This document shows, in pieces, positions 8,700 through 16,989 of a stretch of DNA of 64,000 bases. The notes under the pieces are model-generated. The model was not told where the DNA came from. It was given only the letters and a program-made list of their open reading frames with translations, and made no database searches. Each line of letters begins with the position of its first letter. The stretch's first letter is position 1. The DNA is from Gammaproteobacteria bacterium (GTDB lineage: Bacteria; Pseudomonadota; Gammaproteobacteria; Acidithiobacillales; Acidithiobacillaceae). The stretch is taken from NCBI GenBank assembly GCA_023381645.1, contig JAMCRJ010000051.1:79638-143637 (forward strand). Direction: 5' to 3'. The translations under genes were made by a program, and so were the position numbers.

Positions 8700-9413
8700 T
8701 CAGAGGGCACGGGCGAGCACCCAGACGTCGATGCGCTGTACACCGGCGTCCCGCAGGGCGCTGGCAATCTGGGCGGCGGTGGTGCCGGTCGTCAGTACAT
8801 CGTCGACGATGGCGACATGATCCGGTACGCTGGCACGCAGGGCAAAGGCTGCATCCAGGTTCTCCCGCCGGGTGGCCGCGCTCAGTCCGAGTTGGTGGCC
8901 GGTATTGCGGCGACGCTGCAGCACCCCAGGGATGACCGGGATTCTCCAGCGTTTGCCCCAGTGGCGGGCGAGCAGCATGGACTGGTTGTAACCGCGTTCG
9001 CGCAGACGCCGGCGATGCAGAGGCACGGGCAGCAGCGCGTCCGGGCGGGACGGCGGATGCTCGCCCCAGGCACTGGCCCAGGCATCGGCCAGTGGCCTGG
9101 TCCAGTCCAGACGCTGCTGAAACTTCCACGCGATGATGGCGGTGTTCAGGGGCTCGGCATAGATAAACGGGGTATAGACATGGTCATAGGCGGGGGCTTC
9201 CACCGAGCAGACCGGGCAGTCCCCATTGTCCAGCAAAGGTAGCGCGCAATAACTGCAACGCTCGGCGGGCAGACGCGGCCAGTCGCCGAAACAACCGGCG
9301 CAGAGCGGGACACCGGGCGCGGCACAGGCGCGACAACATTCCGGAAATAGCCAGTGGCTGAAGTGCCCCACTGCGTCGGGTAGCCGATACAGGTGTGAAA
9401 GGATCCGTTGCAA
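8700..9413 (-). CDS. comF: ComF/GntX family phosphoribosyltransferase-like protein
   Basis: The 237-residue protein has an N-terminal zinc-ribbon region with several Cys pairs (CCRAC, LCAGC, CSYC, CPVC) and a C-terminal PRTase domain with the PRPP loop VAIVDDVLTTGTT near residue 205 and the helix motif RRLRERGYNQS. Relatives act in DNA uptake or use of external DNA; the reaction is not established. The start is a TTG at 9413 preceded by AAGGAA; no ATG lies near the conserved N terminus. It is the first gene of the minus-strand unit and is divergent from bioF across a 115-base gap. Confidence 0.85.
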   Translation of the reverse strand: MQRILSHLYRLPDAVGHFSHWLFPECCRACAAPGVPLCAGCFGDWPRLPAERCSYCALPLLDNGDCPVCSVEAPAYDHVYTPFIYAEPLNTAIIAWKFQQRLDWTRPLADAWASAWGEHPPSRPDALLPVPLHRRRLRERGYNQSMLLARHWGKRWRIPVIPGVLQRRRNTGHQLGLSAATRRENLDAAFALRASVPDHVAIVDDVLTTGTTAAQIASALRDAGVQRIDVWVLARAL

Positions 9414-9494
9414 GAAGTTCCTTTGCTCAAGTTAAAGCCGTTTGGCAACGCCAGTCGTTGTCACCGGATCTGATTCTCTCGCCTCCGCACTCCA

Positions 9495-9523
9495 TTGACA
9501 AGGCACAGGCCCCTCCCTATAAG
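9495..9523 (+). promoter_or_regulatory. sigma70-type promoter of the bio operon
   Basis: TTGACA (9495-9500), 17-base spacer, TATAAG (9518-9523). This is close to consensus. The bioF ATG begins only 5 bases after the -10 box, so transcription would start at or just inside the start codon. Confidence 0.6.
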
Positions 9524-9528
9524 AAGCT

Positions 9529-10698
9529 ATGCATAGCGAACGGGAAGAATCATGGCGCGCTGAATTGTCCGCCTTGCGTGCGCACGACCTCTGGCGGGAG
9601 TTGCAGGTCCTGCAACCTGCGCCGGAGCGTGGGCCGCCCACTTTTGTAGGGGCGCAGGGCGAACCGCTCCTGTCCTTCGCCAGCAATGATTACCTGGGCC
9701 TGAGCGCAGAGCCGGCCTTACGTGATGCCGCCATCGCCGAGATCCAGCAGAGCGGGGTAGGGGCTGGTGCCGCGCCCCTGCTCGGTGGCGAGCGGCCCGC
9801 CCATGCGGCGCTGGCGGACGCCCTGGCCCGCTGGCTGGGGGTGGAGGCGGTGCTGCTCTTCGGTAGCGGTTATCTGGCCAACCTGGGCGTCATTTCCACG
9901 CTGGTCGGCCGCGGTGATCGCGTCTATGCCGACCGTCTCAACCACGCTTCGCTGGTGGATGGGGTGCGCCTCTCGGGCGCGCGCCTGCATCGCTACCGGC
10001 ATGGCGACATGACGCATCTGGCGCAATGGCTGGAACGCGGCGGCCGGGGGCAGGCATGGATCATCACTGACGGGGTGTTCAGCATGGATGGCGATATCGC
10101 CCCGCTCCCTGAGCTCGCCACCCTGGCGCAGCAGTATGGTGCAGGGATCATCCTCGACGAAGCCCATGCCTTTGGAGTGCTGGGGACGGAGGGGCAAGGC
10201 ACCGCGGCGCACTGGAACACGGACATCCACGGGGTAGACGTCATCATGGGCACCTTGGGTAAGGCCTTTGGTGTTTATGGTGCCTTCGTGGCTGGCAGTC
10301 AGGACTTGGTGGATCTCCTGCGCAATCGCGCCCGCAGCTTCATCTACCATACCGCCCTGCCCTCCGCCCTGGCGGCGGCCGCCCTCGTCGCGCTCGACCT
10401 TTTACGGCATGGGGATGCTCGGCGCGAGCGTCTGACACAGCACCGACGGCATTTGCGTGCGCAAGTGCCCGACGCCCCCTGGTTGGCCAGCGAGACGCCT
10501 ATTCAGGGCCTCTTGCTGGGCGATGCGCGGCGGGCGTTGACGGTCAGCGCCCAATTGCGCCGCGCCGGCCTCTACTGCCCGGCAGTACGGCCCCCCACGG
10601 TACCTGCCGATAGTGCCCGTCTGCGTATCACCCTCAGTGTGGCGCACAGTCACGATGATATCGAGCTTCTGGCTGCCGCGCTCCGGGAGGTCTTATGA
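9529..10698 (+). CDS. bioF: 8-amino-7-oxononanoate synthase
   Basis: PLP enzyme that condenses pimeloyl-ACP with L-alanine, the first step of biotin ring assembly. The 389-residue protein has the alpha-oxoamine synthase signature with the PLP lysine Lys245 in GTLGKAFG and the segment FASNDYLGL near residue 50. The ATG at 9529 fits the family N terminus (ESWRAELSAL aligns with the E. coli start), yet it has no clear ribosome site and sits 5 bases from a near-consensus -10 box, so the mRNA may be leaderless. First gene of bioFHCD; it overlaps bioH by 4 bases. Confidence 0.95.
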   Translation: MHSEREESWRAELSALRAHDLWRELQVLQPAPERGPPTFVGAQGEPLLSFASNDYLGLSAEPALRDAAIAEIQQSGVGAGAAPLLGGERPAHAALADALARWLGVEAVLLFGSGYLANLGVISTLVGRGDRVYADRLNHASLVDGVRLSGARLHRYRHGDMTHLAQWLERGGRGQAWIITDGVFSMDGDIAPLPELATLAQQYGAGIILDEAHAFGVLGTEGQGTAAHWNTDIHGVDVIMGTLGKAFGVYGAFVAGSQDLVDLLRNRARSFIYHTALPSALAAAALVALDLLRHGDARRERLTQHRRHLRAQVPDAPWLASETPIQGLLLGDARRALTVSAQLRRAGLYCPAVRPPTVPADSARLRITLSVAHSHDDIELLAAALREVL

Positions 10699-11456
10699 AC
10701 TGGGCGCGTCAGGTCAGTGGTCAGGGACGCCCGCTGGTGCTGCTCCACGGCTGGGGGATGGAAAGTCGGGTCTTTGCTTCCTGGCGGCCCCTTCTGGATG
10801 CGCATTTCACCTGTATCAGCTACGATCTCCCCGGTCACGGGCGGACGCCCTGTGCGCCCTCCGGTTTGGCTTGGCCAGCCAGTCTGGAGAGTCTCCGCCA
10901 GATGCTTGCTCAGGAGGCCCCCAAGCCTCTGTTGCTCGGCTGGTCCCTCGGTGGCTTATTGGCCCTGGGCATCGCCTTGCAGCACCCCGAATTATTGGCG
11001 GGACTGGTGCTGGTATCCAGTTCCCCCGCCTTTTGCCAGCGCCCCGACTGGTTTCCGGCCATCCCTGCCACGACTCTGGAGGATTTCGCGCAACGCCTGC
11101 GCGAAGATCCCCAGGGTACCCGGCGGCGCTTCCTCGCCCTGCAAGTGTTGAACGATCCACAAGGACGCCGCGCTCTGGAGGGCCTCAGCGCCTGGCCCAT
11201 GCCGGATCAGACCTGTCTTGCCGATGGGCTGGGGCTGCTGCGGGAGGTAGATTTGCGCAGCCAACTGAGGAGACTACCCATACCGGTGCATCTCGTGCAT
11301 GGGCGACAGGATCGGATCGTGCCCGTAGGTGCCAGCGAATATCTCCACCAGCATCTGATCGGCAGCCGGTTTACCCTCCTGGAACAGGCTGGTCACGCCC
11401 CTTTTCTGTCGCATCCGCAAGCCTGTACCCACGCGCTGCTGGAGACCTGGGGATGA
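10695..11456 (+). CDS. bioH: pimeloyl-ACP methyl ester esterase
   Basis: Alpha/beta hydrolase that removes the methyl group from pimeloyl-ACP methyl ester, ending the BioC-BioH disguise pathway. The catalytic triad is visible: Ser84 in GWSLGG, Asp206 in GRQDRIVP and His234 in AGHAPF; the N-terminal oxyanion motif is LLHGWGM. At 253 residues it has the usual length. ATG overlaps the bioF stop and its own stop overlaps bioC. Placement directly beside bioC and inside the operon makes the assignment firmer than for most hydrolases. Confidence 0.92.
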   Translation: MNWARQVSGQGRPLVLLHGWGMESRVFASWRPLLDAHFTCISYDLPGHGRTPCAPSGLAWPASLESLRQMLAQEAPKPLLLGWSLGGLLALGIALQHPELLAGLVLVSSSPAFCQRPDWFPAIPATTLEDFAQRLREDPQGTRRRFLALQVLNDPQGRRALEGLSAWPMPDQTCLADGLGLLREVDLRSQLRRLPIPVHLVHGRQDRIVPVGASEYLHQHLIGSRFTLLEQAGHAPFLSHPQACTHALLETWG

Positions 11457-12331
11457 GCTCCGGTAACCCGTCCTTCTTCATGGAAAAACGTGCCGTGCGG
11501 CGGGCCTTTGAGCAGGCAGCGGCCGCGTATGAAACCAGTGCCGTCCTGCAGGATCAGGTCGGCACGCAGCTCATTGAGCGACTGGACTTCGTCAAGCTGG
11601 AACCCCAATGGATACTCGATATGGGTAGTGGTACCGGCCTGCAAAGCCGCCGTCTGAATCGCCGTTATCCCAAGGCGCGGCTGCTCGCCCTGGATCTGGC
11701 ATCGAACATGTTACAGCAGGCCCGCCGTCGTAAAGGCTGGCGTCAGCGTCAGTATTTCTGCCAGGGCGACGCGGAAAATTTGCCACTGGCGATGGCCAGC
11801 ATCGACCTGCTCTACGCCAATATGTCCATTCAGTGGTGCAATGATCTGGATCAGGTGTTACGCGAGTTTGCGCGGGTGCTCCGTCCCGGCGGCCTACTCA
11901 TGTTCAGCACCCTCGGTCCGGACACCCTCAAAGAACTGCGTCAGGCCTTTGCGGCGGTGGACGACCAGCCCCATGTCGGTCATTTCATCGACATGCATGA
12001 TATTGGCGATGCCTTGGTGCGTCAGGGCTACGAAATGCCGGTCCTGGATGTGGAACATTATCAACTCACCTATGCGGCGGTAGACGATCTCCTGCGGGAT
12101 CTGCGGAATATCGGTGCCACCAACGCCGCCGCAGGTCGCGCCCGTGGCCTGCTCACCCCCCGCCGCCTGCAGGCACTGCGGCAGGCCTACGAGGGTTTTC
12201 GCGCCGACGGCCGCCTGCCGGCCACCTATGAAGTCGTCTATGGACATGCTTGGGGCAGCGGCCCCCATGCGTCCCCGCATGGAGACGGCGGTATCGTTTT
12301 TCCTCTGACGCGGCTGCGACGCCGTCCATGA
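11453..12331 (+). CDS. bioC: malonyl-ACP O-methyltransferase
   Basis: SAM-dependent enzyme that methylates malonyl-ACP so that the fatty-acid synthase can extend it to the pimeloyl chain. The 292-residue protein has the SAM motif ILDMGSGTG at 54-62, the acidic residue in LALDLA and the post-motif LRPGGLLMFSTLGPDTLKEL, which is characteristic of BioC. The start is placed at ATG 11453, overlapping the bioH stop by 4 bases. The same frame stays open far upstream through bioH, but that extension reads as non-coding in this frame. Overlaps bioD by 4 bases. Confidence 0.93.
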   Translation: MSSGNPSFFMEKRAVRRAFEQAAAAYETSAVLQDQVGTQLIERLDFVKLEPQWILDMGSGTGLQSRRLNRRYPKARLLALDLASNMLQQARRRKGWRQRQYFCQGDAENLPLAMASIDLLYANMSIQWCNDLDQVLREFARVLRPGGLLMFSTLGPDTLKELRQAFAAVDDQPHVGHFIDMHDIGDALVRQGYEMPVLDVEHYQLTYAAVDDLLRDLRNIGATNAAAGRARGLLTPRRLQALRQAYEGFRADGRLPATYEVVYGHAWGSGPHASPHGDGGIVFPLTRLRRRP

Positions 12332-13032
12332 CTGGGGAGCATCCTTCGCCGCGTCGGCATGCGGGTCCACTGCGTGGATTATTGGTCACTGGCACGGATA
12401 CGGGTGTCGGAAAAACCGCCGTTACCGCAGCCATCGCGCACAAATGTGCGCAGCACGGAATGCTGGTGGCGGCCCTCAAGCCCATTGTTTCGGGAGTCGA
12501 GGCCGACGGTACCTGGGAGGACGTGGAAGTTCTGCGTGCGGCCAGCCAGCCGCCGCGCAGTGTTGCCGAAACTGGTCTCTACGTTTTCGACCCGCCAGTG
12601 GCGCCCCACTGGGCGGCACAACAGGCGGGCGTCACCGTCGAGCGTGGGCGGGTAGCGGCTTTCGTGCGGATGCAATCCGTGGCGATGGATTGTGTACTGG
12701 TGGAGGGCGCCGGCGGTTTTCTTACCCCATTGGGCGATGACTGGGGTGTTGCCGAACTGGCGGGGGATCTGCATTTTCCTGTGCTGTTGGTGGTGGGCTT
12801 GCGGCTCGGTGCCATCAACCACACGCTACTGAGCGTCGAAGCCATCCGCGCACGGGGACTGCGTTTGGCCGGGTGGGTAGCAAACACCCTGAACCCCGCA
12901 GTCGCGGTGGGCACACTGGAGACCTTGCAAGGGCGGCTGGCGGCGCCCTGTCTGGGGGTGCTGCCTTACACGCCACACTGGTCTCCCGCCCTCCTGAGCC
13001 CTTGTCTGTCCCTTCCTGATGTCCTGTATTGA
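12328..13032 (+). CDS. bioD: dethiobiotin synthetase
   Basis: ATP-dependent carboxylase that closes the ureido ring of dethiobiotin. The 234-residue protein carries the P-loop GTDTGVGKT at 22-30 and the conserved VEGAGGFLTPLGDD segment. The ATG at 12328 overlaps the bioC stop, so all four genes are chained by 4-base overlaps. bioB, which makes biotin from its product, is not here but at 23.4-24.4 kb on the other strand; bioA is not in the window. Confidence 0.93.
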   Translation: MTGEHPSPRRHAGPLRGLLVTGTDTGVGKTAVTAAIAHKCAQHGMLVAALKPIVSGVEADGTWEDVEVLRAASQPPRSVAETGLYVFDPPVAPHWAAQQAGVTVERGRVAAFVRMQSVAMDCVLVEGAGGFLTPLGDDWGVAELAGDLHFPVLLVVGLRLGAINHTLLSVEAIRARGLRLAGWVANTLNPAVAVGTLETLQGRLAAPCLGVLPYTPHWSPALLSPCLSLPDVLY

Positions 13033-13145
13033 TGTTAGACTGTTTCTGTATTGCCATAAAAAACAAAAGGCAAGCGGCCGCGATGTCAGGGTGGAAATTC
13101 AGTCGTCGCGGTAAGGTCGGTGTATTCTGATGGAGCGTGCGTGTC

Positions 13146-14042
13146 ATGAAAACATTCAAGAGCATACTGCTGTTGGTGGTGACGAATCTGCTGATATTCG
13201 TCAGCCTGTCGATCACTTTTACTATTCTGGTCAACTTCATTTTGCCGATCTTCGGTGTCGATCTGCGCGGAACGGTGAGCGGCGCGGACCTGCTCTGGGC
13301 GCTGGTGATCGGTTTTGGCGGCGCCTTTGTTTCGCTGCTGATGTCGAAACATCTGGCGCGCGCGGGGCTGCAGATGCAACGCATCGACACACCACAGTCG
13401 GCCAAGGAACATCTGGTATACGATTCAGTGGCGCAGCTCGCCAATCGTTTGGGCATCCGCATGCCGGAAGTCTGGGTGTACTGGAATGATGAGCCCAACG
13501 CCTTCGCCACCGGACCGGGGCGCAACCACAGCATGGTGGCGGTCAGCAGCGGTCTGGTCAACCTCCTCAGCGACAATGAGGTGCGGGCGGTACTGGCCCA
13601 TGAGATGGGGCACGTATACAATGGCGATATGGTGAGTACCACCTTGCTGCAGGGGCTGATGAATACCTTTGTATTCTGGTTGTCCATGCTCGCCGCGCGG
13701 CAGTTTGATGACCGGCCCATGGTTGCTTTTGTGGTATCCATAGTTCTGCAGATCGGCCTGTCTTTCTTGGCGCTGATTCCCATCACTTGGTTTTCGCGCC
13801 GTCGGGAGTTCGCTGCGGATCGTTTTGCCGCCGAGCAGGTGGGCGTGGCGCCGATGATCTCGGCCCTGCAAAAACTGCAGCGGGGCGCGGAAGCCCTGCA
13901 TGTGGTGCATGATGTGGTGCGCGATCCTATGGCGACGGCCTACATTTCCGGAAGCTGGCGCGGCTGGTTTGCCACCCATCCCAGTCTGGAGGCGCGGGTG
14001 GCAGCCCTGCAGGCGTTGCAAAACGGTTATAGTTACCAATAG
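13146..14042 (+). CDS. htpX: membrane zinc metalloprotease HtpX
   Basis: Inner-membrane M48 peptidase for quality control of misfolded membrane proteins. The 298-residue protein has two N-terminal membrane helices (about 7-30 and 48-67), the zinc motif HEMGH at 152-156, two further hydrophobic stretches (about 172-212) and the third ligand Glu221 in SRRREFAADRF. The ATG at 13146 has GGAG 10 bases upstream and matches the E. coli N terminus; a GTG 9 bases earlier is too close to that site. A single gene between bioD and aat; no clear heat-shock promoter was found. Confidence 0.93.
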   Translation: MKTFKSILLLVVTNLLIFVSLSITFTILVNFILPIFGVDLRGTVSGADLLWALVIGFGGAFVSLLMSKHLARAGLQMQRIDTPQSAKEHLVYDSVAQLANRLGIRMPEVWVYWNDEPNAFATGPGRNHSMVAVSSGLVNLLSDNEVRAVLAHEMGHVYNGDMVSTTLLQGLMNTFVFWLSMLAARQFDDRPMVAFVVSIVLQIGLSFLALIPITWFSRRREFAADRFAAEQVGVAPMISALQKLQRGAEALHVVHDVVRDPMATAYISGSWRGWFATHPSLEARVAALQALQNGYSYQ

Positions 14043-14094
14043 TTGGTATCACGATGGAGGAAGTGGTCTTTGATGCAGCCAGGAGGCAGTGCAG

Positions 14095-14814
14095 TTGCGC
14101 CCTGAGGGCGTCCGTCCGGTCCTCCTGCAATGCCATGACCGGTCAACCCCCTTCCCCGACCCGGAGCAGGCCGACGGCAACCTGGTCGCCATCGGCGGCG
14201 ATTTATCCAGGGAGCGCCTGCTCCTGGCCTATGCCCACGGCATCTTTCCCTGGTTCGGTGAGGAAGACCCCATTCTCTGGTGGTCACCTGATCCCCGCGG
14301 TATTCTGGAGCCCCCGGCGATACACGTCAGTCGCAGTCTGCGCAAATCCGCCCGTAACCGTGACTGGCAATATCGCATGGACAGCAATTTTGCCGGTGTC
14401 ATCGACGCTTGCGCAGCGCCGCGCCCAGGGCAGGGAGATACCTGGATTACTCCTGCGGTGCGGGCCGCGTACCTGGATCTGTTCGTGGCCGGAGCAGCAC
14501 ATTCCATAGAAGTCTATCAGCAGGACCGTCTGGTCGGGGGACTTTACGGCGTAGCCCTCGGTGGACTTTTTTTCGGGGAGTCCATGTTCAGCCGGGTGCC
14601 CGATGCTTCCAGGCTGGCTCTCGTTCTACTGGCGCGTCATCTCCAGCACTGGGGCTTTGGCCTGATCGATACCCAGTTCATCACCCCGCACCTGCAGAGC
14701 ATGGGTGCGCGGGAAATACCCCGCCGTGATTTCCTGCGCGCCCTTGCCGATCTGAGCACCCAACATACCCAAGCAGACTGGAACATCTCATTACCGCTGC
14801 CCGGGATGTTTTAA
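14095..14814 (+). CDS. aat: leucyl/phenylalanyl-tRNA--protein transferase
   Basis: Attaches Leu or Phe from aminoacyl-tRNA to proteins with N-terminal Arg or Lys, making them ClpS/ClpAP substrates. The protein shows the family core GIFPWF, DPILWWSPDPR, GGLYGVALGGLFFGESMFSR and IDTQFITPHLQSMGAREIPRRDFL. A strong AGGAGG at 14081-14086 favours the TTG at 14095 (8-base spacing, 239 residues); the GTG at 14089 would be only 2 bases from it. The gene is followed 2 bases later by bpt, so both N-degron transferases are probably made together. Confidence 0.93.
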   Translation: MRPEGVRPVLLQCHDRSTPFPDPEQADGNLVAIGGDLSRERLLLAYAHGIFPWFGEEDPILWWSPDPRGILEPPAIHVSRSLRKSARNRDWQYRMDSNFAGVIDACAAPRPGQGDTWITPAVRAAYLDLFVAGAAHSIEVYQQDRLVGGLYGVALGGLFFGESMFSRVPDASRLALVLLARHLQHWGFGLIDTQFITPHLQSMGAREIPRRDFLRALADLSTQHTQADWNISLPLPGMF

Positions 14815-14816
14815 TC

Positions 14817-15527
14817 ATGGCCTTTTATCTGTCCGCCTTGCAGAAGTGTCCCTACCTGCCGGATCAGGAAGAACTTCTGGTGCTCAGCGATCCTCGGGAG
14901 ATGGTGGGCAGCGCCCAATATGACCAACTTCTGCAGAAAGGATTCCGGCGCAATGGTCCGGTGGCATACCGCCCGATGTGCCCGCAATGCGATGCCTGCA
15001 TTTCCGTGCGCATTCCCGTTGCGGAGTTCCGGCCAGATCGTGGCCAGCGGCGCACCTGGGCATGCAATCGGGATATACAGATACGGGAACAGCCCCCCCA
15101 CTGGGAAACCGCCCACGCACGTCTCTTCGCCGAGTATCAGTGTTCGCGGCACCCAGGGGGTGGTATGGACGAGCATGCGGATCGCCTGTACCGGGAAATG
15201 ATCGTCGAGAACGGCGGCGTGGATGCCCGCCTCCTGGTCTTTGAGCAGGATGAACAGCCGTTGGCGGTGGCACTGGTGGACGTGCTCGACGGCGGTGTCT
15301 CTGCGGTTTACACCTTTTATACACCGGATCTGCCGCAACGCGGCCTGGGTATTTTTGCTATCCTCAGCCAGATTGAATGGACCAGGAAGCTGGGCCTTCC
15401 CTATCTTTATCTGGGCTATTGGGTCGCCAACAGTCCCAAAATGGACTATAAAAAGCGCTTTTGCCCCCTGGAGGGTTTTGTGGCGGGCGACTGGCGATTG
15501 CTGACAGAGGCGTTCCAACGCGGATGA
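14817..15527 (+). CDS. bpt: aspartate/glutamate leucyltransferase
   Basis: Bacterial homologue of arginyl-tRNA transferases that adds Leu to N-terminal Asp or Glu. At 236 residues it has the family length; the N-terminal Cys-containing block is present (KCPYLP, YRPMCPQCDACISVRIPV), as is the GNAT-like C-terminal half with YTFYTPDLPQRGLGIFAI, YLYLGYWV and MDYKKRFCPLE. It starts right after aat and overlaps the next permease gene by 4 bases. Known Bpt proteins use Leu-tRNA rather than Arg-tRNA, which fits the neighbour Aat. Confidence 0.92.
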   Translation: MAFYLSALQKCPYLPDQEELLVLSDPREMVGSAQYDQLLQKGFRRNGPVAYRPMCPQCDACISVRIPVAEFRPDRGQRRTWACNRDIQIREQPPHWETAHARLFAEYQCSRHPGGGMDEHADRLYREMIVENGGVDARLLVFEQDEQPLAVALVDVLDGGVSAVYTFYTPDLPQRGLGIFAILSQIEWTRKLGLPYLYLGYWVANSPKMDYKKRFCPLEGFVAGDWRLLTEAFQRG

Positions 15528-16303
15528 ACAGTGCCGCACCAGACATTTTCAGCACCTTTTCACCGTGGACCGTGGCGGGGGTGACCGGCCTCCTCGGCAG
15601 TGCCTGGGCCTTGTCGGCCTGGCAAAAGCTGGGGGTGGGCAAGGAACTTCTGTGGTCGGCGGCACGGGCGACGGTTCAGTTGGGGATCATGGGGTTTTTG
15701 CTGGGTTGGCTGTTCCGCCAGCATCAGCCGTTTTTGCTGGTACTTTTTCTGATGGCCATGATCCTGATGGCTGGTCGTTTCAATCGTAAGCGTGGTGCCG
15801 GTATTCCGCACGCCTATTGGATCGGGGTGATCAGCATCACGCTGGCGACTACGGTCACCCTCGGTTGGATGCTCCTTTCCGGACTGGTTTTCTGGCGAGG
15901 CGAATCATTGGTCCCCATTGGCGGTATGATTATCGGCAATGCAATGAACGCCGTATCGCTGGCACTTAACCGTCTGCGCAGCGAGGTGGACCAGCGTGAG
16001 GCGTTGTTGCTGGCCATGTTGGCACTTGGCGCCACGCGCCGCCAGTCGATGCGCAGCCTGTACAGTATGGTGGTGCGCAGTTCCCTGATTCCGACGATAG
16101 ACAGCCTGAAAAGCGTCGGCATGATCCATATTCCAGGAATTACCGCGGGCATGATTCTCGCGGGTATGGCGCCCCTTGCTGCGGTATCCATGCAATTGGT
16201 GGTGATGGTGATGTTGACAGCCGCTGTCACCCTGAGTGTCTCCACAGCGGTTTTGCTGGCTGCACCGCGTGCGCTGGTTTTTTCACAACAGATTGAGGAG
16301 TAA
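15524..16303 (+). CDS. FetB/YbbM-family (UPF0014) membrane permease
   Basis: The 259-residue protein has about seven membrane segments and the family sequence GMIIGNAMNAVSLALNRL, with the coupling segment EALLLAMLALGATRRQSMR near the middle. In E. coli, FetB pairs with the ATPase FetA to export iron. Here no ATPase gene lies beside it: bpt is upstream (ATGA overlap) and rnt 6 bases downstream. The ATPase may be elsewhere, or the function may differ. Iron export would make sense in an iron-rich acid habitat, but that is inference. Confidence 0.8.
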   Translation: MNSAAPDIFSTFSPWTVAGVTGLLGSAWALSAWQKLGVGKELLWSAARATVQLGIMGFLLGWLFRQHQPFLLVLFLMAMILMAGRFNRKRGAGIPHAYWIGVISITLATTVTLGWMLLSGLVFWRGESLVPIGGMIIGNAMNAVSLALNRLRSEVDQREALLLAMLALGATRRQSMRSLYSMVVRSSLIPTIDSLKSVGMIHIPGITAGMILAGMAPLAAVSMQLVVMVMLTAAVTLSVSTAVLLAAPRALVFSQQIEE

Positions 16304-16309
16304 CTGCTG

Positions 16310-16915
16310 ATGGCGGCTTTGGCCGGACGGTTTCGCGGCTTTTTGCCGGTAGTAGTCGACGTGGAAACGGCAGGATTTGACTCTGAACGTAATGCGCTGC
16401 TGGAAGTAGCTGCGATTATCATCGGTGGCGAAGTGGGGCAGTTGCGGCCCGTAGCCACCCACCACTTTCAGGTCCAGCCTTTTGCTGGGGCGGTGCTTGA
16501 CCCGGCAGCGCTGGCGTTTACCGGTATTGATCCCTTTCAGGCACTGCGCGGCGCTGTTTCCGAGGAGGAAGCCCTGCGCGGAATTTTCAGGCCGGTGCGC
16601 ACTGCTGTAAAGGTAGCTCAATGCCGACGTGCCATTCTCGTGGGGCACAATGCCGCTTTTGACCTGTCCTTTATCAAGGCAGCAGAAAAACGGACTGGTG
16701 TCAAAAACAATCCATTTCATCTTTTCAGTACCTTCGACACCGTTAGTCTGGCCGGATTGGCCTATGGTGAGACCGTGCTGGCCAAGGCCGCCCTGGCAGC
16801 CGGTCTGGACTGGGATCATACCCAAGCGCATTCGGCACTCTATGATGCGCGCCAGACGGCGGAATTGTTCTGCCGGATCGTGAATCGCTACGATCTCAAT
16901 CGGGAGTATCCGTGA
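16310..16915 (+). CDS. rnt: ribonuclease T (DEDDh 3'-5' exonuclease)
   Basis: Trims the 3' ends of tRNAs and other stable RNAs. The 201-residue protein has Exo [10 protein letters not shown] (catalytic Asp17 and Glu19), Exo [13 protein letters not shown] and Exo [17 protein letters not shown] with the DEDDh histidine. The short single-domain form and the sequence [10 protein letters not shown] fit RNase T rather than the DNA polymerase III epsilon subunit. The start at 16310 follows the permease stop by 6 bases. No terminator is visible after it. Confidence 0.88.
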   Translation: MAALAGRFRGFLPVVVDVETAGFDSERNALLEVAAIIIGGEVGQLRPVATHHFQVQPFAGAVLDPAALAFTGIDPFQALRGAVSEEEALRGIFRPVRTAVKVAQCRRAILVGHNAAFDLSFIKAAEKRTGVKNNPFHLFSTFDTVSLAGLAYGETVLAKAALAAGLDWDHTQAHSALYDARQTAELFCRIVNRYDLNREYP

Positions 16916-16989
16916 AGCACGGTCATTACGCCGCGCATCTGCTAGAATGCCCGCTGAAACATTTTCAATCGTTATGAAAGGACGTGCTG

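Noticed and set aside
10613..11452. 280 codons of open frame upstream of bioC
   Set aside because: They run through bioH in another frame. The BioC N terminus and the ATGA overlap at 11453 fix the true start; long shadow frames are common in this GC-rich DNA.
13033..13145. Heat-shock (sigma32) promoter for htpX
   Set aside because: No sequence close to the -35 CTTGAA and -10 CCCCAT pattern with proper spacing was found by eye.
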